Origin: Cerrena zonata
Lineage: Eukaryota > Basidiomycota > Agaricomycetes > Polyporales > Cerrenaceae
NCBI GenBank assembly: GCA_038087015.1
Contig: JASBNA010000067.1
Span: forward strand, 124,001-188,000
DNA length: 64,000 nt
Reading direction: 5' to 3'
Made by a program: the position numbers and the translations under genes. The stretch's first letter is position 1. Every line of letters starts with the position of its first letter. This document shows, piece by piece, positions 11,535 through 23,808 of this stretch. The notes below the pieces were generated by a model, which was not told the origin of the DNA, searched no databases, and saw only the letters and a program-made list of their open reading frames with translations.

Positions 11535-14500
11535 ATGGATAAAAATAAAGTTAAATCTATTCTTCCAAAACCTTCTCCTCTGTTACAGTCTCAAACGACA
11601 TCACCAAATATCGTTGGTGCGAACAAGAGAAAATCTATGCCGGGGAATGGAACAGAGTTTAGTGTTAATAAAAAGCAACGATCAAAATCAGCTACCTCAA
11701 TACAAACCAAGAAGAAATTGATTAAAAAAGAAGACAATCTTTCGTCGTTGGCAAGCCCCAATAATAAGTTGGTTAAAACTAATAGTAATAATTCGATTAA
11801 CATGTCACCACCAATTATGAATCAATCAAATCACGATGATAATTCTCAAGATAAATCTTCTAAACAAACTGGTCATAGACCAGTTACTTCGTGCACTTTT
11901 TGTCGTCAACATAAAATCAAATGTAATGCATCGGAAAATTATCCAAAACCATGCCAAAGATGTGATAGAATGGGATTAAAATGTGAAATTGATCCTCAAT
12001 TTAGACCTAAAAAGGGTTCGCAAATTCAATCTTTGAAAAGCGATGTTGATGAATTAAAGGCGAAGATTGAAATGTTAACTAAGAATGAATCTTTGTTAAC
12101 TCAAGCTTTAAATCAACCTAACATGAATTTCTTACAACAACAAAAACAACAACAAGTGACTCCTAATTCAAATAATCAATTTTCTCATCATAATCATCAA
12201 CAACAACAGCTATATAATACTACTCCTGTTCAAAGACCGGCTTTAGGGTCGTTGTCAAATGTTTCAACTAACCATAATACTCCAACCCAATTTCATTTAG
12301 AAGCTTCTTCTCATATAGGAACCCCGGCTAATTTAAATGATTCTGCTCCAACTCATACAAATCCAAATTTATCTTATGTTTTACATCAAGACTCTTCCGA
12401 TAATTCTCCGGTTGATAGAAATCTTGATTCTTATAAAACAAATAATCATATTAATTTAAATGCTAATCATAATGAAACTAATGATACTGCAACTCCAAAT
12501 ACAAGATTTAATTTAGAAGATCAATCAGAATATACTACAATCTCTGAATTCATCTTAGGTTCAGTAAGATTACCTTTAGAAAAAGCTAATGAATTACATG
12601 ATAGATTTATGGATAAATTTTTACCATTTTTACCAATTGTCACTTCAAATTCGGCCACTGAATTATATAATAAATCTCAATTATTATTTTGGTCTATTAT
12701 TTTAACGGCTGCATTATCAGAACCTGAACCAACTTTATATATGTCTTTGGCTTCTTTAATTAAACAATTAGCAATTGAAACTTGTTGGATTAGAACTCCT
12801 CGTTCAACCCATGTTATTCAAGCCTTAATTATCTTATCCATATGGCCTTTACCAAATGAAAAAGTTTTAGATGATTGCTCTTATAGATTTATAGGCTTGG
12901 CTAAAAATTTATCATTACAACTTGGTTTACATAGAGGTGGTGAATTCATTCAAGAATTCAGTAGGACTCAAGTAAGTTTGGGTCCTGATGCTGAATTATG
13001 GAGAACAAGATCTTGGCTTGCAGTATTCTTTTGCGAGCAATTTTGGTCTTCGGTCTTGGGTTTACCTCCATCAATAAATACCACCGATTATTTATTGGAA
13101 AATGCAAGAGTCGATAATAATTTACCTAAAAATTTTAGATGCTTAATCTCTTTATCAATTTTCCAATGTAAATTAGTTAATGTTATGGGTATTTCAGTTA
13201 CAAGATCTGATGGGTTATTAGAACCTTCTAATAGAGCAGGATCTTTAAACATTTTAGATCGTGAATTAGAAAGATTGAGATTTAAATTACCAATCGATGA
13301 AGGCTCAGTTATTGAAATTTATTATCTATATATCAAATTAATGATTTGTTGTTTTGCATTTTTACCTGGAACTCCAATTGAAGATCAAGTTAAATACGTT
13401 AGCTCTGCCTATTTATCAGCAACAAGAATTATTACTATAACATCTCAAATGATAAGTTCTAACACCATCATGTTAATTGAATTACCAATCTATGTTAGAC
13501 AAGCAATTACTTATTCAGTTTTACTATTGTTTAAATTACATTTATCTCGCTATTTGATTGATAAATATGTCGATAGTGCAAGACAATCAATTGTCACCGT
13601 TCATCGTTTATTAAGAAATACTTTATCTTCTTGGAAAGACTTACAGAATGATATACTGAGATCTGCTAAAGTTTTAGAAAACTTAAATATAGTTTTGTAT
13701 ACTTATCCAGAGATTTTCGATGGTGATGATGAAAATCAAGAAATAATTGGTGGAGGTAGTATTATAACAAGAATGAGATCTCATTTAACTGCCTCATTAT
13801 TTTATGATTTAGTTTGGTGTGTTCATGAAGCTAGAAGAAGAACATTAATTGATAAAAATAAAGGTCCTAATAGTCCTAAAGATAAAAAAAGTGACCGTAA
13901 TAGTCATATGAGAAAAGCTGCTCCATTACCGTTCTATAACCAAATTACCAAAGATGATTTTAAAACTATCACAACAACTACTCCAAATGGTACCACAATC
14001 ACTACTTTAGTTCCAACAGACCAAGCAATGACTCAAGCAAGATCCAATGCTAGTGCTAATGGAATGAATAAACCTTTGGAAATTAATGGTATTCCTTTGG
14101 CTATGTTAGAAGCAACTGGTAGTATTAAAGATATGAAGAAAAATAGTGGCCATGAAGTTGCTGATCCAATGAATACCTTAACTGGAACTGGCCCGGCTAA
14201 TACTACAGCTTTCAAAGCTGCTAATGAAAAAGACCTTAAATCAGAAGATGTATCGAAAGATGATACAGTGCCACCAAATAGCTCTTTCGGTAATGATTTC
14301 AATCCAAATCTCTCTGGTACTATCCCCCAAGTTCCTCAATTTGAGTCTCTCCCATCTCAGATTCCTCAACAAGGTAATCAACAAATGCTTATGAGTGCCA
14401 ATAATGAAGGATCTCCTGCTACCTTCAACTACGGTATGCCTGGTGCTGTGTTACCATCTTCTAATTTGGGATCTTCGGCTACAAATATGGGTGGAATGGC

Positions 14501-14615
14501 TGATCAAATGGACAATTTCTTTCAACAGCAGTCCAATGGCTGGCTCAATAATGATAATTACCAAGACGATGACTTCCTAGGCTGGTTTGACGTGAATATG
14601 ATTCCCGAAAAATAA
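11535..14615 (+). CDS. LEU3: Zn2Cys6 transcription factor Leu3
   Basis: Regulator of branched-chain amino-acid synthesis; in S. cerevisiae it is controlled by the leucine precursor alpha-isopropylmalate. The 1026-aa protein has a Zn2Cys6 cluster with Cys120, 123, 130, 140, 143 and 150 (CTFCRQHKIKC..CQRCDRMGLKC), followed by a short coiled coil (about 160-185). After a Gln/Asn-rich linker comes the fungal middle homology region. This includes THVIQALIILSIWPLPNEKVLDDCSYRF, LQLGLHRGGEF and WRTRSWLAVFFCEQFWSSVLGLP, stretches that closely match Leu3. The acidic Trp-containing tail (DDDFLGWFDVNMIPEK) is probably the activation domain. The start ATG follows an A-rich leader. The frame is intact over 3 kb. 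Confidence 0.88.
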   Translation: MDKNKVKSILPKPSPLLQSQTTSPNIVGANKRKSMPGNGTEFSVNKKQRSKSATSIQTKKKLIKKEDNLSSLASPNNKLVKTNSNNSINMSPPIMNQSNHDDNSQDKSSKQTGHRPVTSCTFCRQHKIKCNASENYPKPCQRCDRMGLKCEIDPQFRPKKGSQIQSLKSDVDELKAKIEMLTKNESLLTQALNQPNMNFLQQQKQQQVTPNSNNQFSHHNHQQQQLYNTTPVQRPALGSLSNVSTNHNTPTQFHLEASSHIGTPANLNDSAPTHTNPNLSYVLHQDSSDNSPVDRNLDSYKTNNHINLNANHNETNDTATPNTRFNLEDQSEYTTISEFILGSVRLPLEKANELHDRFMDKFLPFLPIVTSNSATELYNKSQLLFWSIILTAALSEPEPTLYMSLASLIKQLAIETCWIRTPRSTHVIQALIILSIWPLPNEKVLDDCSYRFIGLAKNLSLQLGLHRGGEFIQEFSRTQVSLGPDAELWRTRSWLAVFFCEQFWSSVLGLPPSINTTDYLLENARVDNNLPKNFRCLISLSIFQCKLVNVMGISVTRSDGLLEPSNRAGSLNILDRELERLRFKLPIDEGSVIEIYYLYIKLMICCFAFLPGTPIEDQVKYVSSAYLSATRIITITSQMISSNTIMLIELPIYVRQAITYSVLLLFKLHLSRYLIDKYVDSARQSIVTVHRLLRNTLSSWKDLQNDILRSAKVLENLNIVLYTYPEIFDGDDENQEIIGGGSIITRMRSHLTASLFYDLVWCVHEARRRTLIDKNKGPNSPKDKKSDRNSHMRKAAPLPFYNQITKDDFKTITTTTPNGTTITTLVPTDQAMTQARSNASANGMNKPLEINGIPLAMLEATGSIKDMKKNSGHEVADPMNTLTGTGPANTTAFKAANEKDLKSEDVSKDDTVPPNSSFGNDFNPNLSGTIPQVPQFESLPSQIPQQGNQQMLMSANNEGSPATFNYGMPGAVLPSSNLGSSATNMGGMADQMDNFFQQQSNGWLNNDNYQDDDFLGWFDVNMIPEK

Positions 14616-15132
14616 TCAGTTCCTCTCTTTTAAAATGCAACAAAAAACAAAAAAATCAAAGACAATCCAAAGACCAAAAAAGAACTCTAACAAAAAGAGA
14701 TTCACGACTACTGCTTTCTAATCGACTTCTATTTCCCTATCTGTTTGTATTTTTGTCACGCTTGTATCTGCTTGATGACCAATTGTAAATAATCTACAAG
14801 TTTCGTTTTCCTTTATACTTTCTTACGTCTGTGTTATATGTTAATTAATTTTTATTCACGTTTATGTCTTTTTTAGATTACACACTTTCCGTATAGATGT
14901 AGGCATATCTTTAAGTATTGGCTAAAGCAACGGTTTTATATAAAGCAATTTTGCTTTGAGAGATAGTGCCCATACAGAATCTTTCAAAAAAATCTCGCAG
15001 TTATGGTCGCAATTAGGAACTCCAAACTTTTGGTATCAAGTGAAAAAAAAAAAAGTTTTTCAAGATTAATAAGTTCGACTTTTTTATTCACTTGAGTTGT
15101 ATTATCCAATTGAATCCGAATTATTCATAAAG
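14616..15132. other. Intergenic region, LEU3 terminator and PRX1 promoter
   Basis: AT-rich 517-bp spacer with no ORF or RNA gene that I can support. T-rich stretches after 14700 probably serve LEU3 3' end formation. Confidence 0.55.
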
Positions 15133-15933
15133 ATGCTTTCAAGACAATTATTACGTTTATCAGCCAATGCCTCTAAAGCCAGATGTGCTCGTCCAATGGC
15201 TATTCCTAGATTAGCTAGACCATCTGGTACTCAACTTGTTGGTAGATTTTATTCAACCTTCAATCCTAAAGATCAACCAAGAGTTAGAATTGGTTCTACT
15301 GCTCCTAACTTCACTGTTGATACTACCGAAGGGGAAATTGATTTCCATAAATACATTGGTGATCAATGGGTTGTTTTATTTTCTCACCCAGCTGATTTTA
15401 CCCCAGTTTGTACTACTGAATTAGGTGCTTTTGCTAGATTGAAACCAGAATTCGATCAAAGAAACGTTAAATTGATTGGTTTATCTACCGAAGGTGTTGA
15501 AAGTCATAAAGCTTGGATTAAGGATATGGAAGATGTTACCACTGGAGGGGCTAAATTTTCTTATCCAATCATTGCTGATTCCGATAAAAAAGTTGCCTTC
15601 TTATATGACATGTTATCTGAGGAAGATTTCAACAAAATTGGTGGTGGAATGGTTCCAACTGTTAGATCGGTCTTTGTTATTGATCCATCCAAGAAGGTTA
15701 GATTGATTATGACTTACCCAGCTTCTACTGGTAGAAATTCTGCTGAAGTTTTAAGAGTTGTTGACGCTTTACAATTAGCTGACAGCAAAGGTATTGCAAC
15801 CCCAATTGATTGGTCTTCTGGTGAAGATGTCATTATTCCACCATCTATCAGTGACGATGCTGCCAAAGCTAAATTTGGTGAATTCAAAACTTTGAAATCT
15901 TATTTGAGAACTACTAAAAGTCCAATTGAATAA
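15133..15933 (+). CDS. PRX1: Mitochondrial 1-Cys peroxiredoxin Prx1
   Basis: Thiol peroxidase of the mitochondrial matrix that reduces hydroperoxides. The true start is the ATG at 15133; the frame is open upstream only from a TTG. This gives 266 aa. The first 35 residues (MLSRQLLRLSANASKARCARPMA region) are Arg/Ser-rich with no acids, a good import signal. The peroxidatic Cys93 lies in HPADFTPVCTTE. The Prx6-type 1-Cys core and C-terminal extension (VDALQLADSKGIATPIDW..DVIIPPSISDDAAKAKFG) are complete and match yeast Prx1. It is convergent with the tRNA-binding gene, with only 65 bp between stops. Confidence 0.95.
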   Translation: MLSRQLLRLSANASKARCARPMAIPRLARPSGTQLVGRFYSTFNPKDQPRVRIGSTAPNFTVDTTEGEIDFHKYIGDQWVVLFSHPADFTPVCTTELGAFARLKPEFDQRNVKLIGLSTEGVESHKAWIKDMEDVTTGGAKFSYPIIADSDKKVAFLYDMLSEEDFNKIGGGMVPTVRSVFVIDPSKKVRLIMTYPASTGRNSAEVLRVVDALQLADSKGIATPIDWSSGEDVIIPPSISDDAAKAKFGEFKTLKSYLRTTKSPIE

Positions 15934-15998
15934 GTATATTAAGTAAAGACTTGAAATCTTGAAAATTTATATTTTGAATATATACATGTAGGTTTTAA

Positions 15999-16668
15999 TT
16001 ATCGAATTATTGCATTAGGAAGATTATCACAAAATGCTCCGTGTTCAGATTCAGGGGATTTTTTCAATAGATACTGCTCCCCAGTTTCAGTAACATATAC
16101 TGCTTGTCCCTTTTCGTTGGTTTTCAAGCAGCTTTGGATAGGGGCCCATTTACTCGATTTCAATTTTGCTGGGAAGGACTCATCGTAAAATGGGTAGAAA
16201 GAGAGTTTATCACCCAAATTTGCATCTACTGGGGGGTTTAATAGCTTAACAATTGATGATCCCGGTGTTTCACTATCAGATTTTTCTCCAGCAAGTAGCA
16301 TTGCCTGTGACTTTTCACCTCTTAACTTACTGGGAGGGAGATTTGCAAGCACAACAACTTTCCGGTTTTGCATGTCTTGAAGAGCTACATAATCTTTTAA
16401 ACCTGAGCATATTTGAACGGTAGATGCTGGACCTTCGGATTCCGGGTCAACAGGAGTGATTTGGACTTGTGATACATAAAGTTTATCAGCTTGTGGATGT
16501 TGAATACATTTTATTATTTGACCAACTTTCAAATTTAATAAACTAGGAGAAACTAGATGGTATGGGTTAGCGGAATTCTGCTAATAGAAACTGTTAAAAA
16601 TACATACCTTTACCGGCGCTAGTAGAGTTCAATCTAAAAAATGACCTTAACACTGTTTGGCCTATCAT
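15999..16668 (-). CDS. tRNA-binding (EMAP II/Arc1-like OB fold) protein, spliced
   Basis: Two exons: 16608-16668 and 15999-16552, joined across a 55-nt intron, giving 204 aa. Exon 1 encodes MIGQTVLRSFFRLNSTSAGK, which looks like a mitochondrial import signal (Arg, Ser, no acids). Exon 2 continues in frame as VSPSLLNLKVGQIIKC, then HPQADKLYVSQVQI, ICSGLKDYV, KVVVLANLPPSKLRGEKSQAMLLAGE. This is the tRNA-binding OB fold found in Arc1, EMAP II and some aminoacyl-tRNA synthetases. Without splicing the frame has no ATG and would start at a TTG, so the exon model is well supported. It is a stand-alone domain with no synthetase part. A role as a tRNA or synthetase cofactor, perhaps in mitochondria, is inference. 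It is divergent from MCM6. Confidence 0.85.
16553..16607 (-). other. Intron of the tRNA-binding gene
   Basis: Donor GTATGT at 16607-16602, branch-like GCTAAC at 16571-16566, acceptor CTAG ending at 16553. Length 55 nt, phase 1. A second AG ten bases downstream is out of frame. Confidence 0.85.
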
Positions 16669-16738
16669 TTCTGTTGGATTCTGGTAGCTTTACTATGGTC
16701 TTGTAATGCCAAACCGTACATTTTCACATTAAAGGCCT

Positions 16739-16814
16739 GTCACGTGACCGTCTTTTTCTTTTTGATGGCACACATCCAATTTATCTGAATAGGGAAATCT
16801 AATGAAGGACGCGT
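16739..16814. promoter_or_regulatory. E-box and MCB box in the MCM6 divergent promoter
   Basis: GTCACGTGAC at 16739-16748 is a palindromic Cbf1-type E-box. ACGCGT at 16809-16814 is a perfect MCB element, the MBF target that drives G1/S expression of replication genes, 163 bp upstream of the MCM6 start. The E-box may serve either divergent gene. Confidence 0.7.
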
Positions 16815-16970
16815 CTAATGAGAAAAAAAAAAATCTATTTTTTTTTTAAATTTTTGTTCGAAGAATAGGTAAATAGAACTAGTTACATTGAAATCTTTTA
16901 ATTTGATATCAACTACAATTCTTAGGACGTCTTTCTATATTTTCAATTGTACAGTAATATATTCAACTGA

Positions 16971-19766
<2,796 letters not shown>

Positions 19767-20877
19767 TCTTTTGGATACCCTTAAGGTTCTTTTCGTTTTA
19801 TTATTCTTATTTTATTATTCTGTTAATTGTTTTCTTTTCTTTCTCTGGTTTTGTTTTCAGTTCATATTATGTATATTAAGGTTTAATTTGTTATTATTTT
19901 TGCGAACGGATATATCAACTGTAAATCTCCAATTAAAATTTTTCTAATTAGGCCGTATGGCATTCACACCGTTGGAACTGACTCATGTTCTCTTCATCTG
20001 TTTCGATCGTAAACCATCACCATATCACCAAATGCCTGTCGTACGATTGGCAAGATCACAATAGGGTCGTCAATCTTGATAGATTTACGAGAAGATTACA
20101 ACAGCTCCATCAAGCTCATTTCGGGAAGCGATAGGCGGGACTTGTAACCTTGCAATCGTAAGGCAGCCTCCTCCACTTACTAAATATAGACTCCTTTACA
20201 GGAATGATTTTGTAGGTTCATCCAATAAGGCGTTTTAAAGCGCGTTGCCTGCTTGTCACAATAATCAGTGAAATTGGAGTAAATTCGAAGTGGTGGCATT
20301 CTTACGTCAATAATCTTATCAAATGATCGGTAGTTGGGAAATAATTAAAGTTAAGCCGACTCATCAAATTATATGGTGCCGCACGTAGTCCGACCAATAT
20401 AACAAAACAAGTATTATCAATACAATGATGAATCTGAAGCTCAACAGTCATCTTACACCAGATCAAACGAACCTCTTGATCATTTAGCTCTATAGCCTGG
20501 CTAAGACAGGACCCAGACAAGACTTTCCTGCTATAAAATATGTCAAGTTGATGGAAATATGCCAAATTTTCTTGTATAATAGAAAGCAGCGAAAAAATGA
20601 CAATTTGATAATTACAGTAATATGCAGGTCGATTAGTCTTATCAGCATAATTCGGCGGAAAATGAAGAGGGTACTCCAATTAGAATTTAGTTACCACCAG
20701 ACAGCCGTTCTATAGAATGAAGAGTCCTTTATAAATATGAGCTTATCCAATATTCTGTAGAAATCTGTTTTTTTGTTTTTTTTTTTTTTTTCGTTTTTTC
20801 TTTTATGGTTTAATTGCAAAAAGTTTCTTAATCTTACTGCATTTCCCTTCTATTTCATATAAACTTTCACATCTAAT
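19767..20877. other. 1.1-kb intergenic region upstream of the OPT gene
   Basis: MCM6 3' end plus a long promoter for the transporter. It holds a perfect Gcn4-type TGACTCA at 19979-19985 and the GCAC-N6-CGACCAA element at 20376-20397. A T run lies at about 20769-20791, just before the coding sequence. The minus-strand open frame across 20302-20679 has no ATG start and no resemblance to a family. Confidence 0.6.
20376..20397 (+). promoter_or_regulatory. Copy A of repeated element GCAC-N6-CGACCAA
   Basis: GTGCCGCAC, six bases, then CGACCAAT, about 480 bp upstream of the OPT start. The same architecture is found at 23386 and 61211. The GTGC-C-GCAC half is palindromic; the ACCAAT half resembles a CCAAT box. 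Its function is unknown. Confidence 0.5.
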
Positions 20878-23214
20878 ATGGAAAAGATTAGAGACCTTGT
20901 CTTCAAGGATTCTCCTGCCACGGACGATCATTTTGAAACCAAGACTGAATTTGGAGCTTCTGATGTTCAAGCTTTGAATCTTTCGATTTCCAAATCGAAC
21001 GAATTCGATCCAATCACTACTAATGGTGCTTTGGATGAGGTTATTGCCGATGATGGATACGCTGGTGTTCATGTTGAAGATGATTCTCCATACCCAGAAG
21101 TGCGTTCTGCTGTGCCATCAACAGATGACCCTAGCTTACCTCAAAACACCATTCGTATGGTTGTTATTGGGTTTATCTTGACTACCATTGGTTCCGGGAT
21201 GAATCTTTTATTTTCTCTTCATTCTCCAAGTTTAACCATTTCTACTTATGTCACATCGATTTTGGCATATCCAATCGGTAGAGCATGGGAAAAAATTGTT
21301 CCAAATTGGACGGTTTTTGGTTTACCTTTAAACCCTGGTCCTTTCAATTTGAAAGAACATGCTATCGTTACCATTATGGGTTCGGTTTCCTTTGGTGGGG
21401 GGACTGCTTATGCTACTGATATTCTTCTTGCTCAAAATCAGTTTTATAAAAGTGATTTCGGAATTGGTTACTCCCTTTGTATGATTTTATCAACCCAATT
21501 AATCGGTTTGAGTATGGGTGGTTTAGCTAGAAAGTTTTTGGTTGAACCATCAAGTGCTATTTGGCCAGCAAACTTGGTCACTTCTACCTTTTTAACTAAT
21601 ATGCATATCAATGAAAACCATCCAGCTAATGGTTGGAGAATGAGTCGTTTGAAATTTTTCTCCGTTGTTTTCATTTGTTCTTTTATCTGGTACTTTTTCC
21701 CAGGTTATATCTTTCAATTCTTCTCTTATCTTTGCTGGTGTGTCTACATTAAACCATCAAATATTGTTGTTAATCAAATCTTTGGTGCATCAACCGGATT
21801 AGGTTTATTACAACCAACTCTTGATTGGAATCAAGTTAGTGGTTATATTGGGTCTCCATTAATCCCTAATGCAACCGTTATGTGGACTGTTTTGGCCTCA
21901 ATTGTTATAATCTTTTGGATAATTACTCCTATCTTATACTATAAAAATGTTTGGTACTCTAGATCTTTCCCAATTTCAAGTTCCGATAGTTACGATAGAT
22001 TTGGTCAAGATTATAATGTCAGCAAAATTGTTAATGTTGATACTTTAACTTTTGATAAAACTGCTTATCGTGAATATTCTCCACTTTTCTTATCAACTAC
22101 TTTTGCCATTTCATATGGTCTTTCCTTTGCATCAACTACTGCTACCATTGTACATACTATTTTGTTCCATGGTAAAGACATTGTTCGTCAATTCAAATCA
22201 GAAGAAAAACCAGATGTCCATTTAAGATTAGTAAGAAAGAGTTACAGAGAAGTTCCATGGTGGTGGTATTTTATTCTTTTCCTTATTTCATTTGCTTTAA
22301 GTATTGCCACTATCCGTGCTTGGCCAACTGAAATGCCAGTTTGGGGTTTAATTGTTGCTTTAATTATCGCTGGTGTCTTCCTTTTACCAGTTGGTATCAT
22401 TTATTCTCAAACTAATATCGCTGTCGGTTTAAACGTTATTTCTGAATTGATTGTTGGTTATATGATTCCTGGTAAGCCTCTTTGTATGATGCTTTTCAAA
22501 ACATTCCTTTACATCACTAATAATCAAGCAGTTTTATTTGCTCAAGATATGAAATTAGGTCAGTATATGCATATTTCTCCAGTAACTACTTTTGTTGCCC
22601 AAGCTCTTGCTACTGTTTGGTCTTGTTTTGTTCAACTTGGTGTTTTGAGATGGGCTTATGGTGCTATTGACAATCTCTGTGATCAACATCAAGCAAATGG
22701 TTATACTTGTCCTAATGGTAGAGTTTTCTTTAATGCGCTGATTATTTGGGGTGTTATTGGACCTAAACTTTCCTACTCTGCTGGTCAAATTTACCATAAT
22801 TTGACTTATTTCTTTTTAATTGGTGCAGTCTTACCAGTTATTATTTGGGCTATCAGAAAGAAGTACAGCAAGTTCCCATTAATCAACACTCCAGTTTTCT
22901 GGTCTGCAACTGGTTATATTCCACCTGCAAATTGTTTTAACTACTTCAACTATTCTTTGGTTGGTTTAATTTTTGGTTTCTTTATCAAAAAACGTTATTT
23001 TGCTTGGTGGTCTAAATATAATTATAGTTTATCAGCTGGTTTAGATATTGGTCTTGCATGGCTGATGTTGATGATTTTCTTATGTTTAAATTTAACTAAT
23101 GCAAAATTCCCAACTTGGTGGGGTAATTCTGTTATCGAAACTCCTGATTATTTGGGTACTGCTATCAGTGATCCAATTCCATCTGGTGGATCGGTTGGTC
23201 CTTCTCTGTGGTAA
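20878..23214 (+). CDS. OPT-family oligopeptide transporter
   Basis: Proton-coupled plasma-membrane importer of small peptides (OPT family). The 778-aa protein has an acidic cytosolic N-terminus of about 95 residues, then some 14-16 hydrophobic segments. Family signatures are clear: NPGPFNLKEHAIVTIMGSVSFGGG, GLARKFLVEPSSAIWPANL, SGYIGSPLIPN, EELIVGY-type ISELIVGYMIPGKPLCMMLFKT, and the end PPANCFNYFNYSLVGLIFGFF. A CTG at residue 621 (FFNA-CTG-IIWG) is probably serine as in relatives. The frame is intact. It is followed at 594 bp by a C2H2 regulator in the same orientation. Which OPT paralogue it is cannot be decided here, and substrates cannot be inferred. Confidence 0.93.
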   Translation: MEKIRDLVFKDSPATDDHFETKTEFGASDVQALNLSISKSNEFDPITTNGALDEVIADDGYAGVHVEDDSPYPEVRSAVPSTDDPSLPQNTIRMVVIGFILTTIGSGMNLLFSLHSPSLTISTYVTSILAYPIGRAWEKIVPNWTVFGLPLNPGPFNLKEHAIVTIMGSVSFGGGTAYATDILLAQNQFYKSDFGIGYSLCMILSTQLIGLSMGGLARKFLVEPSSAIWPANLVTSTFLTNMHINENHPANGWRMSRLKFFSVVFICSFIWYFFPGYIFQFFSYLCWCVYIKPSNIVVNQIFGASTGLGLLQPTLDWNQVSGYIGSPLIPNATVMWTVLASIVIIFWIITPILYYKNVWYSRSFPISSSDSYDRFGQDYNVSKIVNVDTLTFDKTAYREYSPLFLSTTFAISYGLSFASTTATIVHTILFHGKDIVRQFKSEEKPDVHLRLVRKSYREVPWWWYFILFLISFALSIATIRAWPTEMPVWGLIVALIIAGVFLLPVGIIYSQTNIAVGLNVISELIVGYMIPGKPLCMMLFKTFLYITNNQAVLFAQDMKLGQYMHISPVTTFVAQALATVWSCFVQLGVLRWAYGAIDNLCDQHQANGYTCPNGRVFFNALIIWGVIGPKLSYSAGQIYHNLTYFFLIGAVLPVIIWAIRKKYSKFPLINTPVFWSATGYIPPANCFNYFNYSLVGLIFGFFIKKRYFAWWSKYNYSLSAGLDIGLAWLMLMIFLCLNLTNAKFPTWWGNSVIETPDYLGTAISDPIPSGGSVGPSLW

Positions 23215-23808
23215 GAGTGATGTTATTCTCTTGGTATGATTTCTTTTCAAATATAATTTATGTAAATATATAGGCTTTACTTCTTGAAATAATTTTGTTA
23301 TCAATATAAGGCAATAATTTTTAATGAACATTGAGTGTTCCCTGTATACTTTGTAAGCTTTTAAATGGCTGCAAATTGTAGTGTTGTGCGGCACAAAATT
23401 CGACCAACCAAGTAACTGCTAAACCCAAGTAATCATTACCTGGAACACACTCTGGATACAAGTTTGTTTTGGTGATTATGATATTTTATTCATTTAAAAA
23501 ATAGCCATTAAATTCATAAATTGTGATAATTATGTTCAAAATTGCACAAAAGTCTCACTTATTCGTAAACCTTTTTCAAGATAAAACCAAACTACAAAGG
23601 CAAACACTTACAATGTTTGCAACCTGGGCTGAGATTAAAAATAGAAACTATAGATCTTTGACGTTAGTTCAATCATTTGTAAAGAAATTGATGAAAACCC
23701 TTACACCTCATTTGGGGTTTACACTACCAAAAAGAGTAACTAAACAAAAATATAACACATTTTGAGCGGCTTGAAAAGTTGCAACACTTTTCCTTTGATA
23801 ACAGTCCA
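23215..23808. other. Intergenic region upstream of the C2H2 gene
   Basis: 594 bp. It contains copy B of the GCAC-N6-CGACCAA element (23386-23407). An 80-codon open frame at 23523-23765 has no homology or codon bias that I can see and ends 43 bp before the next gene; it is probably 5' leader. Confidence 0.5.
23386..23407 (+). promoter_or_regulatory. Copy B of repeated element GCAC-N6-CGACCAA
   Basis: GTGCGGCAC, AAAATT, CGACCAA: identical spacing to copy A, with the palindrome centre changed from C to G. It lies 402 bp upstream of the C2H2 gene start and 170 bp beyond the OPT stop. Confidence 0.5.

Noticed and set aside
20302..20679. 125-codon open frame on the minus strand upstream of the OPT gene
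   Set aside because: It starts at TTG rather than ATG, shows no family resemblance, and lies in promoter DNA with regulatory motifs.
23523..23765. 80-codon plus-strand open frame before the C2H2 gene
   Set aside because: No recognisable motif, Lys/Thr composition follows AT content, and it is best explained as leader sequence.
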